From Candidatus Babeliales bacterium (GTDB taxonomy: Bacteria; Babelota; Babeliae; Babelales; Chromulinivoraceae): 64,000 nt of DNA. Shown one piece after another: positions 46,357-56,317 of this stretch; the stretch's first letter is position 1, and the number at the start of each line of letters is the position of its first letter. Position numbers and translations under genes: made by a program. Below the pieces are notes generated by a model. It had not been told where the DNA came from. It searched no databases and was given only the letters and a program-made list of their open reading frames with translations. The stretch spans positions 1-64,000 of the forward strand of contig JAGOSF010000003.1 of assembly GCA_018062405.1 (NCBI GenBank), in the 5' to 3' direction.

Positions 46357-46530
46357 ATCACACACCAGGACAAACCTGGTCAAAAAACTTCTATCTACAA
46401 AACCAAGTCAACCAGTTTTCTATTTGAACCTTTATGATATAATTAAACTAACCTAGAAAGATAATTATATTGCAAATTCATCTCAGATTGATGTTGCAAC
46501 CAAGTAAAGCAATTTTACATAAGGAATTAT

Positions 46531-47004
46531 ATGAAATTTAATAAAAATATTGTGGTAAGCCTTTTCTATATCATGGTAGTAACACAAATTTATAGCTCTG
46601 ATCAACTCTATGAGTTTGGAATTGGTGAAATAACCGTAGAAAATGGCGTTTTATCGGGATGTCAGAATCCTCGATATGTTGATCGTGCTTTATTGGCTAT
46701 CGACGAACAGGTTTTATTATTGGAAAATCAAAAAAATAAAGCGAATGCCGAAATTGTTGAGATTCAGCAATATTTATTATACAAGATTAATTTACCAATA
46801 TATCGATATAAAGATTTTCATGAATATCCAAGCTATCAAACATTTTCTCGTATGATGACCGATCCAATGATAATGTCGATCACAACGATAACTGCTGCAA
46901 TTGTCTATTTTACGATACAAGGATTATATCCAAAAGATCGTACAAAAAAAAGAATTACAAGAAAACAAAGGATTGCAAAAAATAATGAAACTTCGAAAGG
47001 CTAA
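46531..47004 (+). CDS. Secreted hypothetical protein, tandem pair member 1
   Basis: 157 residues: signal peptide at 1-22 (ends IYSS), then the phrase YVDRALLAID, a helix, HEYPSYQTFSRMMTDP and a hydrophobic helix (IMSITTITAAIVYFTIQG) with a basic tail. Its neighbour has the same order of parts. The basic KDRTKKRITRKQR end after the hydrophobic helix fits an inner-membrane or host-membrane anchor. Function unknown. Confidence 0.7.
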   Translation: MKFNKNIVVSLFYIMVVTQIYSSDQLYEFGIGEITVENGVLSGCQNPRYVDRALLAIDEQVLLLENQKNKANAEIVEIQQYLLYKINLPIYRYKDFHEYPSYQTFSRMMTDPMIMSITTITAAIVYFTIQGLYPKDRTKKRITRKQRIAKNNETSKG

Positions 47005-47008
47005 ATCT

Positions 47009-47470
47009 ATGAATATAAAAAATATAATTTCGTTGATAATAATATCGATTTTTGCGATACCTGCATACGAAATTAAGGGTGAAGTTGATTTAACTCAATT
47101 TACTGAACTCATGGTAAAAGAAAACCCTTCTTTACATCAAATTGAAACCTATAATTCAAAATATGTCGATAAAGCTTTGCTTGAAGTAGATTATTTAGCT
47201 GATGATTTTCATGATTATGCATGGTACATCAAGTTTCCTGCTGAGGGATGCATCTATGGGATCTACTTACCAACTTTACGCTGCGCTGAATTATATGCAC
47301 ATCCAAGTTATCAAACATTTTCTCGATGTATAACAAATCCTTCGATCTTGATGGTCAGTTCATTGACCGCTGCTTATTGGTATGGGGTCTTTGACGAGCA
47401 AAAGAAAAATCTAGATGATCAGCAAAAAGATGTGCCTGATAATGATACAACACAAAGTAAAATTGCATAA
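47009..47470 (+). CDS. Secreted hypothetical protein, tandem pair member 2
   Basis: 153 residues from ATG 47009 (GAAAGG 8 nt upstream), 4 bp after the stop of member 1. Shared features: signal peptide, YVDKALLEVD, HPSYQTFSRCITNP and a hydrophobic segment (ILMVSSLTAAYWYG), then an Asp/Gln-rich tail. It differs in a central FPAEGCIYGIYLPTLRCAELY segment with two Cys. The pair is clearly duplicated; the family is not recognised. Confidence 0.7.
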   Translation: MNIKNIISLIIISIFAIPAYEIKGEVDLTQFTELMVKENPSLHQIETYNSKYVDKALLEVDYLADDFHDYAWYIKFPAEGCIYGIYLPTLRCAELYAHPSYQTFSRCITNPSILMVSSLTAAYWYGVFDEQKKNLDDQQKDVPDNDTTQSKIA

Positions 47471-47479
47471 AATTAAATA

Positions 47480-48409
47480 ATGAATGTGATGATTATGAAA
47501 TTAATAAAAAATAAATTGATAGCAATATGTTGTTTGCTGAGCATGGTGCCTTTGCATGGTGATATGCTTTCAAAACTTTCATCAACAATGCAAAATTTAA
47601 ATGCTGCTATTGTAAGAAAAAATAATAAATATTCTGAGCTTGATAAGTTTAAGGAAATGTATAGATGCCCTGCTGATGTAAAGCAAACTGTAGACTCTTT
47701 ACAACTACTTTCAAAAGATAAAGATTCTGTATCGACTAAAAACTCTGGCTTGGGGCATAATAAAAATATTAAAATTCTATCCATTAATGGAGTGCGTTAT
47801 TTTGATAAAGGTCCAGGAGTCGCTCGTATTATCAATGCTCAAAAATTGAAAAAATATTTAGAAGATGAACGTTTGAACGATCTATTCGGCATAGCTGAAG
47901 AATCAATCTATCAACAAGAGTCTGACTTTACAGTTCTGAGTAAAGAAGTTAAATTAGGTAATCAAAACCAAAAAATTTCATTACCCGAACTGCAAGGTAT
48001 GATTAAAATTGCAGAAAATACTGGCTATTGGGATTGGCAAATAGGTGATAATTTACTCAGAGATAAAGATGGTAAATTAATTTTTATTGATACAGAAGAT
48101 ATAGGATTTCATACTGGCCTAGGAGCTATGAAATCAAGTTATATGATTGATAGAATCAAGTTTCTATGTCTTGCTTATAAAAATAAAATAAGCAATGAAG
48201 CGTTAAATTGGGCGCAAAAAAAATATAATTTAAATTTAAATGCATCCTTAGTATATCCTGCTAGCAGTGATGAAATCGCAAAATATGGTTCCGTACAATG
48301 TTTATTACAAAATAAAGCATATAATGGAGTCGTTCCTCTTAACGTTGACAAATTAAAAAAAGAATTTAGAAGATTGCAACGAGATAAAAAGCCGATACAA
48401 GAACAATAG
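47480..48409 (+). CDS. Secreted kinase-like protein, paralog of 8653
   Basis: 309 residues with a signal peptide (starting at 47480 or at the ATG 47495), then a helical part and a stretch TGYWDW...GDNLLRDKDGKLIFIDTEDIGF matching the corresponding region of the gene at 8653. In kinase-like folds this would be the catalytic-loop Asn and the metal-binding Asp. Only 9 bp separates it from the previous gene, so it belongs to the same plus-strand unit. No strong ribosome binding site is visible. Function unproven. Confidence 0.7.
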   Translation: MNVMIMKLIKNKLIAICCLLSMVPLHGDMLSKLSSTMQNLNAAIVRKNNKYSELDKFKEMYRCPADVKQTVDSLQLLSKDKDSVSTKNSGLGHNKNIKILSINGVRYFDKGPGVARIINAQKLKKYLEDERLNDLFGIAEESIYQQESDFTVLSKEVKLGNQNQKISLPELQGMIKIAENTGYWDWQIGDNLLRDKDGKLIFIDTEDIGFHTGLGAMKSSYMIDRIKFLCLAYKNKISNEALNWAQKKYNLNLNASLVYPASSDEIAKYGSVQCLLQNKAYNGVVPLNVDKLKKEFRRLQRDKKPIQEQ

Positions 48410-48487
48410 CTTTTAACATATAATTTTTGAAAGGCTGAGTTATATTGCATGACTTGGCCTTTTCAATTTTTTAGCCTCAAAAGAAAA

Positions 48488-48625
48488 GCATCGTATACCA
48501 TTTTTATTGATGAGACCATTGAAAAGATTCAAGGTGCACAAAATCTAGGCTTAACTTCGATCCACTGCAAAAATCGCGATCTTACTGATGTTCTGGCACA
48601 GCTTGTAAAAATATTAAAACAGTAG
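48488..48625 (+). pseudogene. C-terminal fragment of a HAD paralog
   Basis: 46 codons (TIFIDETIEKIQGAQNLGLT and onward to VKILKQ and TAG) match the end of the secreted HAD gene at 45448 with few changes. There is no start and no N-terminal part, so it is a remnant of a third copy. The rest of 48410-48719 holds no other gene. Confidence 0.85.
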
Positions 48626-48719
48626 ATTAGGCACCAAGCCAAGCTTGTTATTCCTCAAATAACATAGTACAATTAATACAAATAGAAATTTTTGAATTTT
48701 TTAAATACAAAAAATCTTT

Positions 48720-51026
48720 ATGATAAGAAAAATTAATTTTATCCTGGGTATTTTTATCCTGACGCAAAGCTCTTTTGCTCAAGCTCATGAAGATGAAAAT
48801 AGCTCATTATTTGGAATTGCTGCATTTTGCACAACGATAGCATGCACCAAACTTGCTCAAAACTATCATAAGCAAAAGAAATCACAAGCTCTTCCAACAA
48901 TCGATCCTGCATCATCTGAGAAAACTTTGCAACAAAAAGCAACTCCTCTATCTTTGCGCATAAAAAGCGGATCAAAAGATGATATGTCCTACAAATCATC
49001 TCAAGAAAAAAACTCGATTCAATCAAAATTTCAACCAAAGTCTCGATCAAAAACGACTGATGACATCAGCAAATCAAATTCTCAAACACCGATCATAACA
49101 CCGCTTGATGATGAATTAAACAACAAAATAATACAAATCCACCAGCAAAAAGCTATGGATGATTTCTTTCGTAAAAAAACGACTCCAATTGTACCAAAAA
49201 TAACATACGAAAAATTTCCGATTCGCATAGAAAAAAGATTATTTGGCAGTCTGTTAGCAACTTACAACGAAGGTCAAGCAAAACTGGACAAACAACATGT
49301 CATCCAAAAGATAGACCGACTCTATCGAAAAAATGATCATGAAGGAATCAATACGCTTGTAAGCCATCATATTTTACCTTTTGACGATCAACGAGGCAAA
49401 AAAGATGGTAGAACTTCTACAAAACATACATTCCACCCAACTGGATCAATTCCTCAAAAAGTTATTTTTCTAAAAAGCGTCCACGGAACATGGGGCAATC
49501 CTAGCTCGTATGGCGAAAACACCGATAAACCGATGTCACGGTCTTTCTTAGCCTATGCACAACGACTTGCGCTTGAACAAAATGCGATCGTCTATCTCGA
49601 TGTTATTAAATGGGATGGGACATTAAGCAAAACAGCACGTAAACAGGCTGGTGAAAATCTTGCAATAGAGCTCATAACAGAGCTACAAGAAATACAAGAA
49701 ACACACCCCGATAAAAAAGTTTTCATACAAACCATTGGGCATAGTCATGGATGCAATGTTATAAACTATGCAGCAGAAGAGCTGAAAAAAGAAGGAATCA
49801 ACGTCGATGAGGCTATCTTTTTTGGAAGCCCAATATCAGATATTGAACCAACTAACATAAAAAACATTCTTAATATTTTTGGCAAACTTGATTTTACCGG
49901 TTCTATGGGATCATGGCTATCAACAGCTGGAACATCGACAGAAATGCGCAAAGATGGCAGCCATGTAAAAAATATCGCATTACAACACGAAGGCAAAGAT
50001 TTAAACCATACTTCAATTAAATATATTGGTATGGCGTTTTTACCCATGATACAAAAGTTCACCCAAGAAAATTATACAGAACAAAATCATCTTATTGTAG
50101 ATATTTATGATGAGAAAAAATATACCAACCAAAGTACATTTAACGAAGATGACCTTGAAGAAATAACACACGAAACAGCAGTCCAAGCCTTACCTAATTA
50201 TCAAGTAACTGGATTTATTGATGAACTACATGCGAAAGATGGTTTTGACTTCGATGCACATAACAACGACTCAAGTGAATTGCATGCAAGCAATGAAACA
50301 AGAAAAGAATATCTCAAAAGATATGAAACGCATAGTTCAATATATCGAGATCCAAACATGGTAGAAAGATTCATCAGCGAAGGGGAATCTGCTGGAATTC
50401 CAAGTTGGATATTACAAACATTACAAACAACACAAAAAACTTCTCAGGCTACAACTGATTATTTGAGCTCATTGCAAATTTGGCTCAGACAACAACTTAC
50501 GAGCAATCAACCTTCTCAGGAACAAGATGAATATTATAACATTGACGCAATCATTGCATCTTCAAAAATAAAAATCGAAAAAGAGTCTCGATCTAAAGAA
50601 AAAAGCCTTTTGATTGCCCAAACCTATGGTGATATAATTTTAGCTGCCTGTGATAATGGCCTTGACGTAGAACTAACCCAACAAAAACTTAATGACTCTC
50701 TACGCACAATGAATGATCAAATTGGAAAATGGCAATGGATTATTGGAAAAACAAGGACTTCTGACAATGGATCATGGACACCGCAAGAAAAAGAACAGCT
50801 CGTCAACGCTCAGGAGATCTATAAAAAATTACACTTATATCAAGGCCAAGAGTTATCTGAGATGCTTTCAGGCTATGAAAATTTAGATGACAATGCTCAA
50901 CAAGCACTAACATCTGCAATTGAGCAAGGCTTAAAAATTACCAACATCGAAGAAATCACGTCTGAATATATGAAAAAATATACAAGGACTCAAACTTCTA
51001 CTTCTGGCACAAGCTCTCCAAAATAA
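48720..51026 (+). CDS. Secreted lipase/esterase-like protein
   Basis: 768 residues. Signal peptide 1-20 (ends SSFAQA); low-complexity Ser/Lys region to ~125; an alpha/beta-hydrolase-like domain ~245-460 with HGTWG (255-259, oxyanion-hole-like) and nucleophile elbow GHSHG (340-344, Ser 342); DFTGSMGSW and a later His in LNHTSIKY may complete the triad; then a long helical C-terminal part. Export and the GxSxG motif suggest a lipase or esterase acting outside the cell. Substrate unknown; no close named family recognised. Confidence 0.75.
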   Translation: MIRKINFILGIFILTQSSFAQAHEDENSSLFGIAAFCTTIACTKLAQNYHKQKKSQALPTIDPASSEKTLQQKATPLSLRIKSGSKDDMSYKSSQEKNSIQSKFQPKSRSKTTDDISKSNSQTPIITPLDDELNNKIIQIHQQKAMDDFFRKKTTPIVPKITYEKFPIRIEKRLFGSLLATYNEGQAKLDKQHVIQKIDRLYRKNDHEGINTLVSHHILPFDDQRGKKDGRTSTKHTFHPTGSIPQKVIFLKSVHGTWGNPSSYGENTDKPMSRSFLAYAQRLALEQNAIVYLDVIKWDGTLSKTARKQAGENLAIELITELQEIQETHPDKKVFIQTIGHSHGCNVINYAAEELKKEGINVDEAIFFGSPISDIEPTNIKNILNIFGKLDFTGSMGSWLSTAGTSTEMRKDGSHVKNIALQHEGKDLNHTSIKYIGMAFLPMIQKFTQENYTEQNHLIVDIYDEKKYTNQSTFNEDDLEEITHETAVQALPNYQVTGFIDELHAKDGFDFDAHNNDSSELHASNETRKEYLKRYETHSSIYRDPNMVERFISEGESAGIPSWILQTLQTTQKTSQATTDYLSSLQIWLRQQLTSNQPSQEQDEYYNIDAIIASSKIKIEKESRSKEKSLLIAQTYGDIILAACDNGLDVELTQQKLNDSLRTMNDQIGKWQWIIGKTRTSDNGSWTPQEKEQLVNAQEIYKKLHLYQGQELSEMLSGYENLDDNAQQALTSAIEQGLKITNIEEITSEYMKKYTRTQTSTSGTSSPK

Positions 51027-51096
51027 AAAAAGACTTTTCATTTCAAAAACTCTATTATAAATAATATTAACCTACATCAAAAACAGATTTAACATT

Positions 51097-51651
51097 ATGA
51101 TTTTTTTACACAACTATATTTTTTACGGATTATGCTTATTTAGTTTTCATGATGTTTTTGCCACAAATACATCATCTTCACGATTTAAATCTGCTCCTAA
51201 AAAGACCATTACACTAAGAAAACGACGTAAACCAAATCCTCAAGTTCAAATCAATATTGTCCATGAACAACAAGTTGCAGCACTTCAACAAGAAATAAAA
51301 AAGCTTAAAGAAAAACAAAGACAACAAAACAGACTGTTCAAAAAGAAAGCTGAAGAAATACAAACATTAAAAAAAACACAGGAAAAACTTACCAGTAATC
51401 TTACTATTTTAGAACAAGCTCTGTGCAATCTATGCAGCAATGTCCATGGCCATTATCTCTTACTCGACAAGCAAGTGCATGCAAACAGATTGGATATCAA
51501 CAATCTTGAAGAACAAACTTTTTTGCACATTGATACTTGTATTCAATCCTCAATATCACAACCATCTATGCCTTTTTCTCAAAAAGCAGATGATTGTGAT
51601 ATTCTTAATGAGGAAGATATTTTTCGTGAAGAAATTGAGCGATTATTTTAA
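51097..51651 (+). CDS. Secreted coiled-coil protein
   Basis: 184 residues: signal peptide at 1-24, a basic stretch (KSAPKKTITLRKRRKPNPQ), then a heptad-like coiled coil from ~60 to ~105 (EQQVAALQQEIKKLKEKQ...) and an acidic C-terminus. Two Cys occur close together (CNLCSNV). The basic-to-acidic order is notable, but no family is recognised. Confidence 0.7.
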   Translation: MIFLHNYIFYGLCLFSFHDVFATNTSSSRFKSAPKKTITLRKRRKPNPQVQINIVHEQQVAALQQEIKKLKEKQRQQNRLFKKKAEEIQTLKKTQEKLTSNLTILEQALCNLCSNVHGHYLLLDKQVHANRLDINNLEEQTFLHIDTCIQSSISQPSMPFSQKADDCDILNEEDIFREEIERLF

Positions 51652-51736
51652 GACTCCTCTCTTTACATTTAAACTGTCCGTGCTAATATAAAAAATGAAG
51701 AATCATAAGTTTTTTCTATAAAATTAGATCAAAAAA

Positions 51737-52705
51737 GTGCCTGACCCCCTACCCAAATTCAATCAATCAATCATTCCCATCAACAGTACCATCATCGTTG
51801 GTCTTTCTGGCGGGCCAGACTCAATCTACCTTTTACATCAATTAAAATCAGTTGAACAACAACTCAATATCAAAATTATTGCAGCTCACCTTGACCATGA
51901 ATGGCAAGAAAGCTCTAAAATCGCCGTCGCTGTATGCCAACAAGCTTGCTTGCAACTTTCAACGCCTTTAATTATAAAAAAATTTTCTGAGCTTGAATTT
52001 GATGTAAAGTGGAACGGATCTCAAGAAGAAATTGGTCGCAAAATGAGACGCCATGTTTTTGAATCAGTTGCACGTGAGCGTCAAGCATCTGCTATCGCCC
52101 TTGCCCATCATCAGCAAGATCAACAAGAAACTTTTTTCATTCGATTAATTCGTGGGAGCTCGCTTAAGGGATTAACAGGCATACAAGCAACCGATAGTTT
52201 GTATATCAGACCAATACTTCAATCTAAAAAACAAGAAATTATCGATTATTTACACTTTCATAACATTGCCTATTACACCGATCCAACAAACACCAGTGAT
52301 CAATATTTACGTAATAGAATTCGTAATTTGGTAATCCCGACATTACAATCAATCGATGATAGGTTCGAACAGAATCTTAATGCAACCATGGATCACCTCA
52401 CCAAAGTTCAAGATTTTTTAGAGCACCACACGTTGCAAGTTTTATCAAAAATAAAAACTGACCAAGGAGTTGATATTCAATCATTTCTTCTTGTGCATGA
52501 GGTAGTTCAACAACGAATCCTGCTGCTCATGCTGATCGAGCAAAAAATAATATTTACTCCAAGTCAAAAATTATTCAAGGAAATTATGAGGTTTTTAGAA
52601 AAAAGCAGCAAGAATAAGCATATAATCTATGAATCATGCTGCGTTCAAAAAAACAAATCTTATTTCACTATGAAAAAAATAGAAAAAAGTTACAAAAATC
52701 TATGA
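51737..52705 (+). CDS. tilS: tRNA(Ile)-lysidine synthase
   Basis: Converts C34 of tRNA-Ile(CAU) to lysidine. N-terminal ATP pyrophosphatase domain with the PP-loop SGGPDS near residues 24-29 and the LAHHQQDQQETFFIRLIRG motif. The total of 322 residues is a short form without the extra C-terminal domain. The first codon is GTG at 51737 with no obvious ribosome binding site, so the start is provisional. Confidence 0.93.
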   Translation: MPDPLPKFNQSIIPINSTIIVGLSGGPDSIYLLHQLKSVEQQLNIKIIAAHLDHEWQESSKIAVAVCQQACLQLSTPLIIKKFSELEFDVKWNGSQEEIGRKMRRHVFESVARERQASAIALAHHQQDQQETFFIRLIRGSSLKGLTGIQATDSLYIRPILQSKKQEIIDYLHFHNIAYYTDPTNTSDQYLRNRIRNLVIPTLQSIDDRFEQNLNATMDHLTKVQDFLEHHTLQVLSKIKTDQGVDIQSFLLVHEVVQQRILLLMLIEQKIIFTPSQKLFKEIMRFLEKSSKNKHIIYESCCVQKNKSYFTMKKIEKSYKNL

Positions 52706-52750
52706 ATTTTTTAAGAAAAACATCATACTCATTGCCATACAAAGGAATGT

Positions 52751-54010
52751 ATGGAAATCGAGAAAGAAAAAAATTATTTCGTTTTATGGTTATATATTTC
52801 AATATTATTACACTTACTCGTGGTAATCATTATGCTTACAATTAAACCAACAACCTCCCCTTCAAAAGATCCTGACCCGGCCAGAGCCCTTTACGATACA
52901 ACTCAAGTTCTTTTTATTCAAGATGAACCTCAACCCATCATACCTCCCGATGAGCCAAAACAACAAGATTTTCAGATGGCAAAACGAGAACAAGGTGGAT
53001 CAATAGCTTTACAGCATAGCCAAATGAATCCAAAGGATGCTCAACAAGATATCCCAACACCGGCATTAAGTGATGATTATAAAAAAGCCATACAAAATCA
53101 AACTTACATCAAAGATCAAGATGATGAAGGTGGCGTCAACATCTTAGAAGACGTAATGATTGATCAGGAAGAGCAACTTGAAAAACAAATTTTATCAACT
53201 CAAGAAGATAGAGCTCAAATGATTGAAGAGCAAACTACTTTCGAACATACTAGCCCAATCGAACTTCCACAAGATTTTCAAACGAAAACAAAACAGTTAA
53301 CGCTTGGAGAAAGACTCCAAACTATTATTCAAGAAAAGATGCAAAAAACTACAGAATCTAGTAGCGATAAACCAACACACCTAGAAAAAGAAGAATCACT
53401 GCAACCAAATCTACAAAAAGTTGTTTCAAAAAAACATCGACCTGCAGATTTAGGGCAAGAAAATCTTTCCAAAGTACAACTATCAAAACCAGCTCAAGAT
53501 ACACCTACACAAAAAAAGAAATTATCTCTCCAGGATATTCAAAGCGGGTTTTCACAATTTATACGAAATGGAAATACCGTACAACAAACCTCAATACCTA
53601 CAGCTTCTGCACTTGGTAATAGCCTATTTTTTAGCACTGATGGGAACAGTGATAAAGACGATATTGCAGGACTTAAAAAAGCTAGCTATATGCACCAAAT
53701 TGGCCAAATGTATCACAATGCTGGTCACGAATTTATCGATGCAATTTCCAATATAGTCAATAGAGAAGGACTTCCTGGTAAAAACAATTATGTTACTCTT
53801 ACCATCGAACGATCTGGAAAAATTAGTGCGATAACAGCTCAAAGCTGTGGTAATCAAGCTATCGATCATTATCATTTAAAGGCTATTGATGCAATTGGAA
53901 CATTTCCACCAATTCCAAAATATATCGATGCACCTATGCACGTCACAGCACAAATCCCATTTGAAAAAATGAAATTCACCCCAGGGGCAAGGCTCTATCG
54001 TTCAAGATAA
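52751..54010 (+). CDS. TonB/TolA-like energy-transducing protein
   Basis: 419 residues. One N-terminal transmembrane helix (about 9-30), then a long Gln/Glu/Pro/Lys-rich periplasmic spanner, and a C-terminal domain ~330-415 with NYVTLTIERSGKISAITAQS, IDHYHLKAID, FPPIPKY and MHVTAQIPF, typical of TonB C-terminal domains. AAAGGA precedes the ATG. It would couple the proton motive force from an ExbB/ExbD- or TolQ/R-type motor to the outer membrane, consistent with a Gram-negative envelope. The motor genes are not in the window. Confidence 0.85.
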   Translation: MEIEKEKNYFVLWLYISILLHLLVVIIMLTIKPTTSPSKDPDPARALYDTTQVLFIQDEPQPIIPPDEPKQQDFQMAKREQGGSIALQHSQMNPKDAQQDIPTPALSDDYKKAIQNQTYIKDQDDEGGVNILEDVMIDQEEQLEKQILSTQEDRAQMIEEQTTFEHTSPIELPQDFQTKTKQLTLGERLQTIIQEKMQKTTESSSDKPTHLEKEESLQPNLQKVVSKKHRPADLGQENLSKVQLSKPAQDTPTQKKKLSLQDIQSGFSQFIRNGNTVQQTSIPTASALGNSLFFSTDGNSDKDDIAGLKKASYMHQIGQMYHNAGHEFIDAISNIVNREGLPGKNNYVTLTIERSGKISAITAQSCGNQAIDHYHLKAIDAIGTFPPIPKYIDAPMHVTAQIPFEKMKFTPGARLYRSR

Positions 54011-54096
54011 ATACCATAAAAAGATCTGATTTAACCATTCCATCTTTTTGTGGTATACTTTATAAAAAACAATTAATTTTCTTTTCTTAAAAATGA

Positions 54097-55230
54097 ATGC
54101 ATATGAGCAATAAAAAAGATTACTACAAAATTTTAGGTGTTGATAAAAGTTCAACAGCTGCAGAAATCAAAAAAGCTTATCATCAACTTGCAATGAAATA
54201 TCACCCAGATCGCAATCCTGACAATAAGGAAGCTGAAGCTAAATTTAAAGAAGCTGCATCTGCTTATGAAGTTTTGTCTGATCAAGAAAAACGCCAAAAA
54301 TATGACCAGTACGGCCATGCTGCATACGAAAACATGCAACAAGGTGGTGGACATCATGACATGGGTGGGTTTGATATCAATGATATTTTCAACAGCATGT
54401 TTGGCGGTCAAGGCAGATCATCTCATGCACAGCGTAATACTGGCCCAACTCCTCAACGAGGACAAGATCTTGCTAAAAACCTTTCGATAACTTTAAAAGA
54501 AGCTTATCTTGGTATTAAAAAAGATATTTCTTATTCCCATTATTTTGCTTGTACAACGTGCAAAGCTCAAGGCGCAAAAAGTAAATCAGACATAGCAACC
54601 TGCAACAAATGTCATGGTTATGGACAAGTTCAAATTCAACAAGGGCTTTTTGCTTTTGCACAACCTTGTAGAGAATGCCAAGGTCAAGGCTTTAAAATTA
54701 AAACCCCATGTTCTGACTGCCAAGGCCAATCACGACGCAAAGAACAAGAAATGGTTACCGTGTCGATTCCAAAAGGAATTTTCCACAATGCCGAAGTTCG
54801 AGTTTCTGGCAAAGGTGATGCTGGTGTTTATGGTGGACCAAGTGGAGACCTTTATTTACACATCACGATTGAAAAAGACAAACGATTCCATCGAGAAGAT
54901 GACAACCTTGTCTGCTCAGTCATGCTAACCTATCCTCAGCTTGTTTTTGGATGCCAAATCAATATTGAACTGATTGATGGAACTCAAGAATCGATAAAGA
55001 TTCCAAAAGGTTGTGCGGTTGGTGAAAAAATAGTTGTCCCAGGAAAAGGCTTTGCAAAATTACGCGGAACTGGAGTTGGCAACCTTGTTGTCATTACACA
55101 ATGCCAAATCCCTAAAAAACTAAATGACCAAGCTAAAGATATTTTAAAAAACTATTCTGAAGTGATTGGAACTGAGATAAAAAATGAAGACGGCTTTATC
55201 AGCTCATTTTTCAAAAAGTTCTTAGGTTAA
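54097..55230 (+). CDS. dnaJ: Chaperone protein DnaJ
   Basis: 377 residues. J domain with HPD at about 37-39; Gly/Phe-rich region; zinc-binding domain of four CxxCxGxG-type motifs ([31 protein letters not shown]); C-terminal peptide-binding domain with [11 protein letters not shown]. Cochaperone of DnaK. dnaK and grpE are not adjacent. The start is ATG at 54097 (or the next ATG at 54103). Closed by the terminator at 55255. Confidence 0.97.
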   Translation: MHMSNKKDYYKILGVDKSSTAAEIKKAYHQLAMKYHPDRNPDNKEAEAKFKEAASAYEVLSDQEKRQKYDQYGHAAYENMQQGGGHHDMGGFDINDIFNSMFGGQGRSSHAQRNTGPTPQRGQDLAKNLSITLKEAYLGIKKDISYSHYFACTTCKAQGAKSKSDIATCNKCHGYGQVQIQQGLFAFAQPCRECQGQGFKIKTPCSDCQGQSRRKEQEMVTVSIPKGIFHNAEVRVSGKGDAGVYGGPSGDLYLHITIEKDKRFHREDDNLVCSVMLTYPQLVFGCQINIELIDGTQESIKIPKGCAVGEKIVVPGKGFAKLRGTGVGNLVVITQCQIPKKLNDQAKDILKNYSEVIGTEIKNEDGFISSFFKKFLG

Positions 55231-55254
55231 GACAAGTCAGTTTATATTGAACAA

Positions 55255-55285
55255 AAAGAAGGGAGTTTAAAAACTCCCTTCTTTT
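55255..55285. terminator. Intrinsic terminator
   Basis: AAGAAGGGAGTTT pairs with AAACTCCCTTCTT and is followed by TT; it serves dnaJ and possibly the opposite strand. Confidence 0.9.
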
Positions 55286-55331
55286 ATTGACATCTTTTTA
55301 TAATATCGCTTATTCAACGTAATTGTAGAGT

Positions 55332-56183
55332 CTATTTCAAAGGATCCGTTGGACACCTAAACTCATTTACAGCTGCTGTAAGCGGATCTGTTGGACATCG
55401 AAGCTGATCAAATTTCGGTGTAGGGAATTGTTGCTTTAAAGATACTTTGGAAGAAGGTACTTGAAATTCGTCACATTTTGGAGTCGGGCAATCTTGCAGC
55501 GTCGAACATCTTGCTTTTTTTAGTGGAGACGTTAAGCAATCACGGCTCTGATTGATTAAAGATGATGACGAATGATTATATCTTGATAACTCTTCTTGAA
55601 TCGAACCACCAACACGCATATCGGCATTAAAAGAAAAAGGACAATCCCCTGAACACGGCTGAACTTGAACTGTAGCTGGTCGTGGACTATCCATCCCAAC
55701 GTACTGCCCATAGTCAGATGAAGTTGATCCTGCTCTTGATACTCGATGACCATTTAACTCAGTTTCAACAGAAGATGAACGCTGTATCGATTGAGATGAT
55801 ATTATCTTACGAAGAGTTAAAGATTCTGATGGAGAATCTCCAAGATCTGGAGTCCAACAATCAACCGGTATTTTTATTTTCGCTAGCTCTGGAGTATCAC
55901 ATTCATCACGACGAGCAGATTTACTACCTTTTTGTGGAGCTGGTTGTTCTAAATTTAAATTTTTTAGAACAGGTGAGATCGATCTTTCTGTTAATAAAGT
56001 TGTTCGAATTGGTGAAAGCGATCTTTTAAAATTTGTAAAATATGTAGCAAAAAGAGCCGGTGCTGCATAAGGATTTAAGCGATTTTCTGTATAAAATCTA
56101 TGAAATCGACTTTTTTCAACCTCTCCTGTTTGCAATAAATTTGTTAAAAGAAATCCCCCTACCAGAAATAATACTCTTTTCAT
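55332..56183 (-). CDS. Secreted hypothetical protein, Pro/Ser-rich
   Basis: 283 residues from ATG 56183, which has AAGGTG 7 nt upstream; the longer frame to 56267 lacks support. Signal peptide at 1-20, then a Ser/Pro/Thr-rich chain with many Cys in a repeated (C/F)PTP/CPTDP pattern: DTPELAKIK, DCWTPDLG, DCPTPKCDEF, FPTPKFDQL, CPTDPLT, CPTDPLK. The tail ends in two such units. It looks like an intrinsically disordered exported protein with a short repeat. Function unknown. Confidence 0.7.
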   Translation of the reverse strand: MKRVLFLVGGFLLTNLLQTGEVEKSRFHRFYTENRLNPYAAPALFATYFTNFKRSLSPIRTTLLTERSISPVLKNLNLEQPAPQKGSKSARRDECDTPELAKIKIPVDCWTPDLGDSPSESLTLRKIISSQSIQRSSSVETELNGHRVSRAGSTSSDYGQYVGMDSPRPATVQVQPCSGDCPFSFNADMRVGGSIQEELSRYNHSSSSLINQSRDCLTSPLKKARCSTLQDCPTPKCDEFQVPSSKVSLKQQFPTPKFDQLRCPTDPLTAAVNEFRCPTDPLK

Positions 56184-56317
56184 TATACTCACCTTAATTA
56201 AATTAATAACTGTTTCCCCTGCCCCTTTAGATTTATACAATTTTAGAAAAAAATCCATAAATTTCAAGATATCTCATTTTTCAAATCAACGATTTTAACA
56301 ACAAAAACGCTCCCCAT

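Noticed and set aside
52636-52845. ORF spanning the tilS end and the TonB-like gene start
   Set aside because: It overlaps two well-supported genes in another frame and has no motif or good ribosome binding site.
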